NCBI GenBank assembly: GCA_030710605.1
Contig: CP092875.1
Location: 63,115,845 to 63,179,844, forward strand
Source of the DNA: Cordylochernes scorpioides
Taxonomy: Eukaryota > Arthropoda > Arachnida > Pseudoscorpiones > Chernetidae
Length of the DNA stretch: 64,000 bases
Direction of reading: 5' to 3'
This document shows, piece by piece, positions 31,075-41,165 of this stretch; the first letter of the stretch is position 1, and every line of letters begins with the position of its first letter. Position numbers and translations under genes: made by a program. The notes below the pieces were generated by a model, which was not told the origin of the DNA, did not search any database, and saw nothing but the letters and a program-made list of their open reading frames with translations.

Positions 31075-33402
31075 ATATCGATTATGTTTATTTTAATTCA
31101 TTTGAAAAATTCAACTATCCCTGATCATTTATTTTACTCTGGGATGCCGTCACTACAGGATAAAGTACTCTTGGTGAAATTTTATTATTGCAATTCAGAA
31201 TCTTCCACTGAAGCTTTACGAGCGTTTCGTAACTTTAAAGATATTCGAAGAGGTAAAGGACCCATGAGTTGCTACTCTCTAAGGAGAATGATAAAAAAAT
31301 TTGAGAAGACTGGATCTCTGGAAGCAAAACCTCGGAGTGGAAGACCATCGACACGCAAGTCAGTGGCTGTTACGGTTTCGCAGAATGTTGAAGCTATTGA
31401 AACGTTATCCACGTATGGAGAAGTAAGTGCTCGACAAGTTTCTCGACAAACGGGTATTTCGTATGGAACAGTTTGGAGAGCTCTAAGAATTTTTCTTAAA
31501 AAATACCCGTACAAAATTCAAAGATTTCACGAGCTAAAAGTCGGCGATTTTGAGAAGCGTCAAGAATTTGCTGCATGGGTTTTCCGGCAAATTGATATTG
31601 ATGAAAACTGGCTGTCGAATGTTCTGTGGACAGATGAAGCTCACTTTTCTCTAAATGGAGAAGTCAACACTCAAAACAGCCGCATTAGGGTTACAGAAAA
31701 CCCTAGGATTTTTACAGAAATGCCACTTCATCAGCCCAGAGTTACAGTTTGGTGTGGGTTCACTTCTTCTTTTATTATTGGGCCATTTTTCTTTGAAGAA
31801 ATAAATGGAAGAACTTTTAAAACCGTTTCTGTAACTGGTGAACGTTATGTTCAACTTTTGAGAGAAAAGGTTATCCCCATATTGCAGGACAGACAAGCAC
31901 TGAGCGAAATAACATTCATGCAAGATGGAGGACCTCCTCATATCTCCCGCGGTGCCAAACAATTGCTGAAGGATACGTTCGGTGAAGATCGTGTGATAAG
32001 TCGCCACTTTATACACCAGTGGCCTTCAAGATCACCAGAATTGACGCCTTGCGATTTTTGGATATGGGGGTACATTAAGTCGCGTGTTTATCGATGCCGG
32101 TCTACCACATTGGTCATGTTGAAGGCTTCTATCAGACGGCACGTTTCATCAATTTCATCAGATATTTTATTTAATGCTGTCCATTCTGTCATCTATCGTC
32201 TGCAGGCGGTGTTTGAGAATGAAGGGCGCCACATTGAGCAAGGATTGTGATCTAATACAAGAGACAAGGCTTCCAAGAGACAAGTTACCTCATGTGTTAT
32301 ATAAGCTGCCATGTATTATATTATCTACCAATGTTTTGCAGCTCTTTGTGTTGGGTTATGGGTAAATAAATTCTGTCCTCATATCTTGTCTCTTTTTTAT
32401 TTGTGAACAGTAATTTTTGTTTGTTTGTCATTTGCTCACATCTTATATTATGTCGTGCAGACCAAAGTGTCATAACTTCTCGAATAACACTGTACACACA
32501 ATTTTACCCCTTATGTTTAATTATCGCTTTTCTCTCATTAAAAGAAATAGCATAAGGAATATTCTCTGTAACCCCCCACCTTTAGAAATTTTGGGCAAAA
32601 AAAAAATAATACAAAATGATTTTACTACCACGTTTTTCAACGCAAAAGGTTGATTTAAAAATTATATTTATTTGAGGGGATACATTTTTAAAAATCGTGT
32701 ACAGTATAATAAACAATGATAACCTTTGACAAGCCCATAGGATATTTGGAATAAAGTACGACAAATGTATTTTGTCACTCCCATCTATATTTCATTTGTT
32801 GGATCATGACAAATTTCCAGTTAAATAGTCGAGTGTCGCCAATTATTCAAGAATTTACACATTCCTTATAGCAAGAAATCCTATTAGTAGTACCATCATA
32901 ATTTTTGGTACTATATTAACATTTCAAAAAATCGTGTATTGAATTCAGCTATGCTTTTCAAACATTCAATATATTTGACAAAACTCTATCAACAATATAA
33001 ATATTTTTTGCTACATGTTTTAATTTGCATATACCTATTTTACATATCTCAGATTGTATTTAAAAATCGTTAACCATTTCTTCTAACTTTTGGCGAAATG
33101 GTGCTTTATTAATTAACGATTTGATATTATTAGGATTCTTTCCTGGTATACAAAAAGGAAAAATACGTGTCGATCAGTTATATTTTTCAATTAATCAAAC
33201 AATTTGGCCGCTGAATTTCTGATTCTGGTACAGCGCCATCTAGGGAATAAAATTGTAACTAAAATCAATTTCGAAATTTTCAATATTTGCCATAAAAATC
33301 CCATTGCATTCTGAACACAATGGTGTTTACCGCATTGCTCTAGCGCAAATATTCGCGGAGTTATTAATTTTTAAAGTTGTGCGGGACTTTTGGATCACCC
33401 TG
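31075..33402 (+). mobile_element. Transposon copy C, with intact transposase
   Basis: Ends GGACTTTTGGATCACCCTG followed by TA, the inverse of the tips of copies A and B. Its 5' TIR is missing at the LINE-E border. The last 400 bp correspond to the long inverted repeat, with GCGCCATCTA at 33233-33242. Confidence 0.88.
31144..32250 (+). CDS. Transposase, DDE type, uninterrupted (copy C)
   Basis: 368 residues from the ATG of MPSLQDKVLLVKFYYC. An upstream in-frame ATG exists, but this start matches copy A and follows the shared 5' sequence. N-terminal half: two helix-turn-helix regions, about residues 5-60 (ALRAFRNFKDIRRGKGPM) and 90-120 (VSRQTGISYGTVWRAL), with the linker KPRSGRPST. Catalytic half: VLWTDEAHFSLNG, FMQDGGPPH and SPELTPCDFWIWG give three Asp residues; I count 96 and 42 residues between them. 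The second interval is longer than the 34 of mariner. It resembles proteins often labelled Tc3-like or DUF4817 in spiders. It could still be expressed, though its own element lacks one TIR. Confidence 0.9.
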   Translation: MPSLQDKVLLVKFYYCNSESSTEALRAFRNFKDIRRGKGPMSCYSLRRMIKKFEKTGSLEAKPRSGRPSTRKSVAVTVSQNVEAIETLSTYGEVSARQVSRQTGISYGTVWRALRIFLKKYPYKIQRFHELKVGDFEKRQEFAAWVFRQIDIDENWLSNVLWTDEAHFSLNGEVNTQNSRIRVTENPRIFTEMPLHQPRVTVWCGFTSSFIIGPFFFEEINGRTFKTVSVTGERYVQLLREKVIPILQDRQALSEITFMQDGGPPHISRGAKQLLKDTFGEDRVISRHFIHQWPSRSPELTPCDFWIWGYIKSRVYRCRSTTLVMLKASIRRHVSSISSDILFNAVHSVIYRLQAVFENEGRHIEQGL

Positions 33403-33404
33403 TA

Positions 33405-35219
33405 CATAAAATAGATGCACGAAATGGCCATTTCCTCTTTTTATCGCCCGGGGAATGACGTGTTTAACCTGAGGTATGTACTTGTTCAGACAATAATGAC
33501 TTACTTCGATACAAAATGGGAACCTGATGGTCAAATAATGGATTAAAGACAATCTATAGCAGACCCGCATATTCATATTGAGCTCTAAGTCTACCTTCTT
33601 TAGCCAAGGTTTTCCATTATAGTAGAAACCTGCATCGAATATAAGATCTTTGAGAAACATCCTTTGCACTCTTTAGCCCAGAATTGAGTAGTATTTTCTT
33701 TAGAATTAGTATAGTGTGGTAGGGTTGGTTGCTAGAATTGAATTATATTGACCTATGTTTCATTAGAAAAACACGTTTTTCATCTATCAGGCACATTTTA
33801 TAAAGATAATTTCGACCGGTTTTATTGACATTAATATAGAGAGGCTTGGTAACTTGAATATTGTTATTTTTGTGCATTTACACACCAATATTGATTCTGA
33901 TATCAAAGTTCATGGTATAAATTTCTCTCTTTAAACCATTTCCTTACTATAATTATTACGGCCAGTTCAAAGATTCTTTGAATGAATTTAGGAGAATATC
34001 CTATTTTTCCAAATTATCTTAAGCGTCATTTCTTATTCGACTGGTTTTTCAATCGTGTTTTAATATAAAGGATCATCAGAGTTTATATAAATTCCGATTA
34101 CACCTATAAAACAAGCAATGTTAATCATAATAGGTATTTAACCTATGCCTTTACTGAAAATGGACCTTATTTATAAACATTCTTCTTTCACAAGGTGTCA
34201 ACGCCCCTTCCCTCCGTTTGCTTAATTATACTCACTAGTTGAATTTATAGTTTGAATATATGCAAGTACTGCCAAGAGATTATCAATATTTATATAATGT
34301 AACAACGGCTATGTACAAGTAATAATCACAGACTATGGTTATAAAATCTAAATTTTATATAGCCATACTGCCAGACCCCTGATTGTCGGAATCTTAGAGC
34401 CATTTTAGAGCCATTAAGAATTTTATTCTAGGAACTGAAACACCATATTCCATCCGAGATTTCTAAAATATTTCAGCATCGTTTTAGCTGTTGACCTTTC
34501 AGTTTCTATACTCAGGTTCAAGTCTTCAATGAAACCATGCATTTATATCTCGATATCTTCATTTATTAAGAGTTTTCCAGCCAATTTAACTATCCAATTT
34601 TTCATACCGTTAATGAATTCCTTGGTTTTGACCTCCATTGGAGTTTATACCAGGGGGATTAATAACAAGGGGTTGTTTTTGTCCACCTTGAGCAGAAAGA
34701 TCCTTCTCATTATGCTCTTTTGTTCGAGCCGTTTTTCGTCTTTCGTAATTCTTTGCCTAGAGCTCTATCCCATTCACACCGTTGTCACACACACATTTCA
34801 AACTATATTTTTCAAAAGAATACATTATCCAAAGTGCTCGTTAATTTCAAGATAAGAAAAGTAATTATTAGAGTTTGTCTCGTGATCAGTAATTTTATTA
34901 ACGATAATACCTCATCCCAAAATAATAGACTATGTTAGAAATCCCATAAACTTCTATTCTCCTCTTTTGTATAGAAATCTCTATTATGTTAAGGTAAGAA
35001 AAGGCTATACCCTTAACGGAGTAAATTAAGATGTTAAAAAAGTTTTAATAGGTTTTATGGGGTGTTTTATAATGTAAATAGACACATAAAGCCTTTTTTA
35101 AGGCATCCAGTCTTACAATGGATTCTACGATGGGCTTCTACTAAGGCAAAAGAATGAAGAAGGAATAAAAATGGTTGAGTATAGGAATATAAAGGGGAAT
35201 ATATATAAATATGTATTTA
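33405..35219. other. Unassigned region, no supported gene
   Basis: Moderately AT-rich, with one 101-residue minus-strand open stretch at 33364-33669 (partly TIR-derived) and other short ones, none recognisable. The minus strand of 34620-34800 gives glutamine/asparagine-rich text with a CVCDNG motif, but with stops. It may be an old decayed element. Confidence 0.4.
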
Positions 35220-35249
35220 AATAATAAAAAGACATATATTGGATAGAAG

Positions 35250-35391
35250 AAAAGGATTTATTTGCTAATATTTTGGTTGGCTGATCCAACCTTTGTCAAT
35301 GCATAACAGCGTATTTATTTATTATTGTTATTGTGCCTTGACAAAGGATGGTGTTCGGCCAACCGTAATATTAGCAAATAAATCCTCTTTT
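35250..35391. repeat. Hairpin element, second copy of the 5817 family
   Basis: Arms share GGATTTATTTGCTAATATT and GGTTGGC with inverse copies. The motif CTTGACAAAGG followed by GGCCAACCG matches the 5817-5982 arm. Loop around 35305-35338. Confidence 0.7.
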
Positions 35392-35506
35392 TACACGCAC
35401 AATCTGAAATGTGCATTTTTATTATCTAAATATTTGAATATGTATTAACATATTTGAAATATATATATATATATATATATATGGAAAATTTGCCGGGAGG
35501 AAATTG

Positions 35507-35595
35507 ATCCATAGAAGCATAGGGCGCCTCTCCTATAAATGGCGTCAGGTTTTGACGTTTAATTTGACGGGAGAGGCGCCCTATGCTTTTATGGA
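35507..35595. repeat. Hairpin inside (TA)n tracts
   Basis: ATCCATAGAAGCATAGGGCG with CCTCTCC is mirrored by GGAGAGGCGCCC and TATGCTTTTATGGAT. Arms about 27 bp, loop about 36 bp. It is flanked by (TA)n on both sides. Confidence 0.7.
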
Positions 35596-35608
35596 TATAT
35601 ATATATAT

Positions 35609-35770
35609 ATAGTTAAACCTATCTATAGCGCCCCCCTTGGGACTCACCAAAATAGGGTGCTATAGAAAGGGGGTGCTATAGATAGGTCACTTTTAACGTA
35701 AAATGTTTACATTTTGATGTTTAAAATCTGGCGCTATTTAGAGAGTGCGCTATAGACAGGTTTAACTGTA
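35609..35770 (-). mobile_element. MITE, CAGTTAAACC family, copy 1
   Basis: Ends AGTTAAACCT and AGGTTTAACTG next to TA. The interior AGGGTGCTATAG and GGGACTCACCAAAATAGGG matches, in reverse, the copy at 48911-49088. The CAGT-type ends resemble those of pogo/Tigger-like elements. Confidence 0.8.
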
Positions 35771-35934
35771 TCTATATATATACGGTCTGGTTTAGATATA
35801 AATATCCATGTGCCATACCATGGACGAATGGAAATCGAACTAATAAAACCAATTAAGAGGAAGAATGGCTAGTAACAAGTAAAGAAAGAAACACCAAAAT
35901 TCATATATATCAACAGAGATATACCTTGGTACGT

Positions 35935-36203
35935 TGTCGTCGTGTCCAATGAAGAGCTCAGATGTCTCCAAGCATCTCTATTACAACAATCGCAATGTCC
36001 TCTATCTTAGATGTGTAAAGCTGCTGTTCTGGGTCCATGTCAATTTTATGCAAGGCTGCGGCTATTGCTGGGCATGAGAATATGTTAGTTCCACACCAGG
36101 ACAGTTGTTGCATGTCCTGTAGGTTCTTGTGCCATCTGAATGTATTGTCATTCCTTTATAGTGTTTCGTTCTGAGTCTTGCTATTAATTTTGTATTTCTT
36201 TCT
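35935..36203 (-). mobile_element. LINE-a, short 5'-truncated copy
   Basis: Corresponds to 1-300 of the window: GTGTCCAATGAAGAG, TGTAAAGCTGCTGTTCTGGG, AGGACAGTTGTTGCATG. It is flanked by TTGGTACGT at 35926-35934 and 36204-36212, a 9-bp target duplication, so the insert is a textbook truncated LINE. Confidence 0.85.
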
Positions 36204-36639
36204 TTGGTACGTGATAGGCCTAAATAAAGAACATACACTCATGGACAAAACCTAAACAACTTGTACCTTTTCATATGTATATTGGGATTCAGACAATATC
36301 TCTGAAATAATTCTGATAAACAGTGAGCTTTATTGAAGACACACGAAATAACCAAGTGTGAACAAAATTGCCTCTGTCTCCTTTAAAAAACAGAACACCG
36401 CCGGCGATATCAAAACATTCCACTTCCTTAAGTCTTGTCTATGATTTTAAATTTCCTGAGGGATGTTTTTTTTACTCGCTACCTTGTAGAATCCGTATAG
36501 ACTTAGTACGAAGCTATTGCATTTTATAGAGAAGAGAGAACGTCAGTTATTATCATCACCTTTATATTGTTTATTATGAAGACTGTTAGAAACTTTCTAA
36601 AATAATATTATTTTTCTGAAATTACTTGCGTGCAATGGA

Positions 36640-37040
36640 CAAAGTAATGAACCTTTTTGGAATTTATCGTATTTATATATATTATAAAAAGAAAATAGAT
36701 TTTTTCTGCTTGTATTTAATTATCTTGAAGATTATACTATGTTAATGAAGTCGTGGTTAAAATCTTGAAAGAATAATAATAAGAATGGTTTTGATCAGAG
36801 GTTACTTTAATTGAGCTAAGGAATATATAAAATACATAATTTGGTAAAAGTACTGCCTGGCTTAAGGCGTAAGAATAAAAAAAATGAAAAGCTCATTTAC
36901 ATAATGTACAAAAGTTTTGAGCCGGCCATCGGTAAAGGACAACAACGAGTTTTTATAGGGGAAGCATGACCTCTGGCGGTCGATTTAACAGAGTATTTGG
37001 ATCTAAGAAATATAATTTTAAATAGAATAATATTTTAATA
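36640..37040 (+). repeat. Repeat copy with empty transposon site
   Basis: Contains TCGTGGTTAAAATCTTGAAA (36751-36770) continuing directly into the sequence that follows copy A at 18702. It therefore shows the site before copy A was inserted. AT-rich and non-coding. Confidence 0.7.
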
Positions 37041-37264
37041 TAACATATATATATATATTTATAAATATGTCATAACATTCTAAGATAAGATTAATTAAGA
37101 TAGCTTATTCTAACAGAAGGTGTATATATATAAAACAATACATTAAATTTGTTTTCAAGAGATAATATAAATCTCATTTTACTTTTATCTTTTTTATTCG
37201 ATACACTATGTTGAACATTTAGACATATGCGCTTACTAGAGCCTCGAGAGATTTTTTTTTTGCT

Positions 37265-37760
37265 ACTTGCATTTACTGTAGGTGTTGAATTTGTGAAGAA
37301 TCTAAAGCCTTCAGCCAACACCGTCGTAGCCTCCTCATCCAACTTGCAGTCATGAGCCAGAAGTGAAGGCGCAATAGCCTGAAGACAATAGAACCTATAC
37401 GTATAGAAACATGGTTACCTTGGTTTAGGGGATGGCACCCGGGAAGGTGAGAGTGGACTAAGATCGAAGTTCTGGGACCACTGGTCAATCGGTCAGCATG
37501 GCATGACGACCTTACTGCACCTGACTCTTGATTCTTCTCTCTTCTGGCCTAGAAGAACCCAGCTTATTATCTAGTGGTGACGTCAGAGAGGGCGGACTCT
37601 GTTACCCGTCCGTGTCCAATCAAGGACTGACATGGCTAAATATGTTTACATCCTCCTTTAGTTGCTTGGACAATGTTAACGATCTTTTATCTACATTTCC
37701 CGGTTCCCGCTCTTTTTTTCCAGTGGTACTTTTTATTGACGGCATTCTGTAGTTACCCAT
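37265..37760. other. GC-richer block, function unknown
   Basis: Clearly less AT-rich than its surroundings, with a GTGACGTCAG (CRE-like) site near 37578. No conserved ORF; the open stretches on both strands are not recognisable. It could be a decayed LTR or a promoter. Confidence 0.35.
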
Positions 37761-37848
37761 GGGTTTGGTGTTTCTATGTACAAAATTGTATGTAAAACAT
37801 ATAAGATACGACATATATATTTATTCATATATTTCTAAAATGGGGTTC

Positions 37849-37948
37849 NNNNNNNNNNNNNNNNNNNNNNNNNNNNNNNNNNNNNNNNNNNNNNNNNNNN
37901 NNNNNNNNNNNNNNNNNNNNNNNNNNNNNNNNNNNNNNNNNNNNNNNN
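37849..37948. other. Assembly gap, 100 N
   Basis: Exactly 100 N's, a placeholder of unknown true length. Anything spanning it should not be trusted. Confidence 0.99.
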
Positions 37949-38111
37949 TATCAATCCCAGTAAGAATAGTATATAGAATGTTTTATTAATCAGAATAAAT
38001 AGTGTAAATTGATTCGTTTATATATATATTATATTTATCTTATACAAACACTATGTGATTTTAGACCCTTCAATATCGGTTGATCCATAATATGTTCCAT
38101 CTTACAAAAAG

Positions 38112-38151
<40 letters not shown>

Positions 38152-38889
38152 AACAGTACATCAAAGAATCCAATATTCCAAGAAACTGGGGGAAACAAGA
38201 ATTGATTTGAAACGCACCGGGCGCCATTTAAAAAAAAAAACAGAAAAATATTTTACAAACAATTCTGAGAAAGTAAAACATCGCCGCCATTTTAATGGTT
38301 CTCATGTACTTTATACAAGAAATATTTCCTTTCCCCAAATATATATTGCTTGCACTTTTATTTTAATTTTTGAACTGTTCGATAAATTTTTCTAAATCTT
38401 TTGGGGTTGTATCGGGCAAAATATCTTTTTACTTTGTTTTCAGAACAACTTGAGACTATTGATTTGATATTTTTTTATTTATTTAAAAATGTATTTTATT
38501 CCTTTCTGGCATAGAGCGTCACTTGAGTTCTGACTATGAAACAACTTTTACGAATTATATATATTTTTATTTATCATCAAATCAGACGTGATATCATAAC
38601 AAGGGATGCTTGCGTCAAGAAACAACACTAAACTTAGATACTATATTACACAGACAATTGAATAATTACAAGGTTTGAGTAGAGTAGTATATTTGATAAT
38701 ATCAGATGTAGGACTATCTCCAATTACCTCAAAGGTGATAGTACGTAAGTTTGGAACGTCTGAGTCATCAAAGGCGATCTCATATTTAATCTTATATATG
38801 CAAATGCAATGTAAAGATAGTAGTGCTGTTCCAGACTCAAAGCAGATTAAATATATGAAAAAAGATATTAACAACAAATAAAAAGTCCC
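37949..38889. other. AT-rich spacer with (TA)n
   Basis: A pure (TA)n tract lies at about 38114-38145. No coding sequence recognised. Confidence 0.5.
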
Positions 38890-39035
38890 TGTCGGTTGAA
38901 AAATATGAAAAACACTAAAAAGGTCAGGTTTTGATATTAAAAATAAAAAAGCATATCCTGACCTCTCACATGAACATTTCAGATGGGAGAGAGCCATCTA
39001 ATGGAAGAAAAATCAACTAAACATTGATTCAAGCA
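38890..39035 (-). repeat. Diverged partial copy of the 4465 MITE region
   Basis: On the minus strand it reads TAGTTGATTTTTCTTCCATT, then AGATGGCTCTC and GGTCAGGATATGC, paralleling 4838-4930 (TAGTTGATTTTTGTTCCACT, AGATGGCGCTC, GGTCAGGTTATGC). The CTCF-like motif has lost its central GCGC here. Confidence 0.7.
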
Positions 39036-39670
39036 TGTTCTATAATATTCGTGGTTTGCCTACTTGATTTATTGACCCGATCCATTCTACAGCCCGGTGT
39101 AATCTGTTAAGATACCTCTGTTATGAAGGTAAATCTTTTGTGTCTGCGCATTTTCCGTGTCCTGCCATTAACATCCCAATACAGACAAATCATGTACCGT
39201 GGTTTCAAGCCCTAAGCCATATAATACCACTAAAAAGCGATCAGTGTTGTTCGGTAATGAATGTGCTTTATGTTAGAGTCAAGTTATCATCGTATCCGTA
39301 TTTAACAATTCCCACAGTTAATTGTCACAATCCACTTCGCTTGCAACGCCATAATTCACGAACTACAGGCAACACGGTATTCTTTGTGGTAACCGTAATT
39401 ATCCACCCAAAATCTACAATTTTGATTAATACCGAAATATAGAAATTCTGGAAAATATTTGGCATTAATCAGATCAGTGGAAGATCTTAGTTTCCACTGC
39501 AGTGAAGCAATATAGGATTCAAGACATCTATTGCTACAATACCCAATTTTGATAATTCAAGAGTAAAATAATTGATATCGATGTATTGTATTTATTAATT
39601 AATACTCGTACTAAGGTAAATTCAAAAATGAAACAATAATTTTTATAAATATTATCTTATTTTCTCACTT
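39036..39670. other. Unassigned block
   Basis: 39140-39440 is less AT-rich; its plus-strand 100-residue open stretch is not recognisable. No splice-bounded exon or TIR found. Confidence 0.35.
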
Positions 39671-39790
39671 GTTTTTGAGGATGTCAAGCCTTTAACTCTT
39701 CTAATTGCTTTGTTTGTTCTCTGAGGATTTCGTTTTATATACAGTAGAACCTCCGTGAGAGGACACGGAGCTGTTGAGCGGTACCTAATA
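39671..39790 (+). repeat. Duplicated block with CAGTAGAACC end (copy 1)
   Basis: Shares CTTTAACTCTTCTAATT, GAGGATTTCGTTTTATATAC and CAGTAGAACCTCCGTGAGAG with 41047-41165 (about 85% by eye). CAGTAGAACCTC resembles a pogo/Tigger-type terminus, so the pair may be MITE insertions. Confidence 0.65.
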
Positions 39791-41046
39791 AAGTTATTTT
39801 GAACCGGCTTTTGACTCAAAGATAAAATAGACGTATAAATATTGTACAATATAATTCATAGAAAGATATAGAAGTCCACGAAATGTTGATTTAGGAGACA
39901 TTACTATGGTTCCAAGATAGCGCAATTTCTTATTAATATTACTCCTATATTCTATGAGATGCTATAGCATACTAAATGAAGGAATTCGATGTCAACAAAT
40001 CAGTAGGTATTATCTCCTGACATCTCTTCAAGATTATTTATTTACCTATTTATCCATTTATAGCTCCATATATATACTCGCTTCTATTATTCTCTTCTAT
40101 ATAGAATCCAAGAAAAGCTTATTCATCAGATACTATCTCATTTTCATATACTACTTTTCTTAAGGAAAAGTGTACTATATTTCTCCATTATTATATTATT
40201 TTTCTAATATATGAATTTGTAATGTTCCTTCGATTAAATAAATAAATATGATTTATTAAATTAATAAACTAATTTTTATTATATATCTTTCTAATGTCAA
40301 ACGTACACTTTTTTAATAGATTCATACCAACAACAATAATTACAGTGCTGCCAAATCCAAACAATCAAAAATAAATTAATTAAACAGAGTAGATTATAAT
40401 ATTATTATAAGGCATATTACAGAGAATTTAAAATAGTTATAGAAAACTTGAAATATTGTTATTACGCTAATTGATACGCATATTGATGAGCCTTGCTATA
40501 TACCTCTTTGGTGTAAACAAGATATTTTGAATTTTATAAGAAATTTATCTGTTTTGATAACGAGAATTTCAATTAATAAGAATAATTATTTTATTATTAG
40601 CAGGAATTCTGATTTTAAAGATTTTTTACTTATAGATTCCTATATAAAATATTTAATTGAAATTTTATTTAATTATATTTCAGAAATATTTATCATTTAA
40701 CTTATTATTAATGTTAATATCTTGCTATATTTTCACGTTTTATAATCATCTTCATTTTTACCTTCTCTATTTTTATGTAAATAAGATTTATTTATTTATA
40801 TATTTGGATCATATAATTACTTTATCACCCTAAGGTTCGTCTTTCTTTATTTTCTTAACATAACTATTTAGTAGAGATGCCGGGTTAGGATGGTAAAGAT
40901 GAACTGAGATACGTTGAATCAGTCTAAAGATCTTGCTGTGGACTTATCGTACCAAAAACACATCCTTATATAATCCAAGACGCTCTGCCAATAAGGAGAC
41001 ATTTCCTACCAACGCTACGACGACAAAGACATTCTCATATTGACCA
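39791..41046. other. AT-rich spacer
   Basis: No coding sequence or repeat boundary recognised. Confidence 0.5.
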
Positions 41047-41165
41047 AAGATTAAGGATGTGGAGCCTTTAACTCTTCTGATTCACTTGTTTTTTCTTTGA
41101 GGATTTCATTTTATATACAGCAGAACCTCCGTGAGAGGACACTTGTGCTAGAGGACACCTATCTA
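41047..41165 (+). repeat. Duplicated block (copy 2)
   Basis: Counterpart of 39671-39790, with CAGCAGAACCTCCGTGAGAG and the continuation GCTAGAGGACACC. Confidence 0.65.

Noticed and set aside
33364..33669. 101-residue minus-strand ORF
   Set aside because: Its first part or last part derives from the transposon TIR and the rest matches no family I know; not counted as a gene.
34620..34800. Cysteine-containing minus-strand text (CVCDNG)
   Set aside because: Interrupted by stops and too short to support a domain.
37759..37989. ORF spanning the N gap
   Set aside because: It reads through 100 unknown bases and has no meaning.
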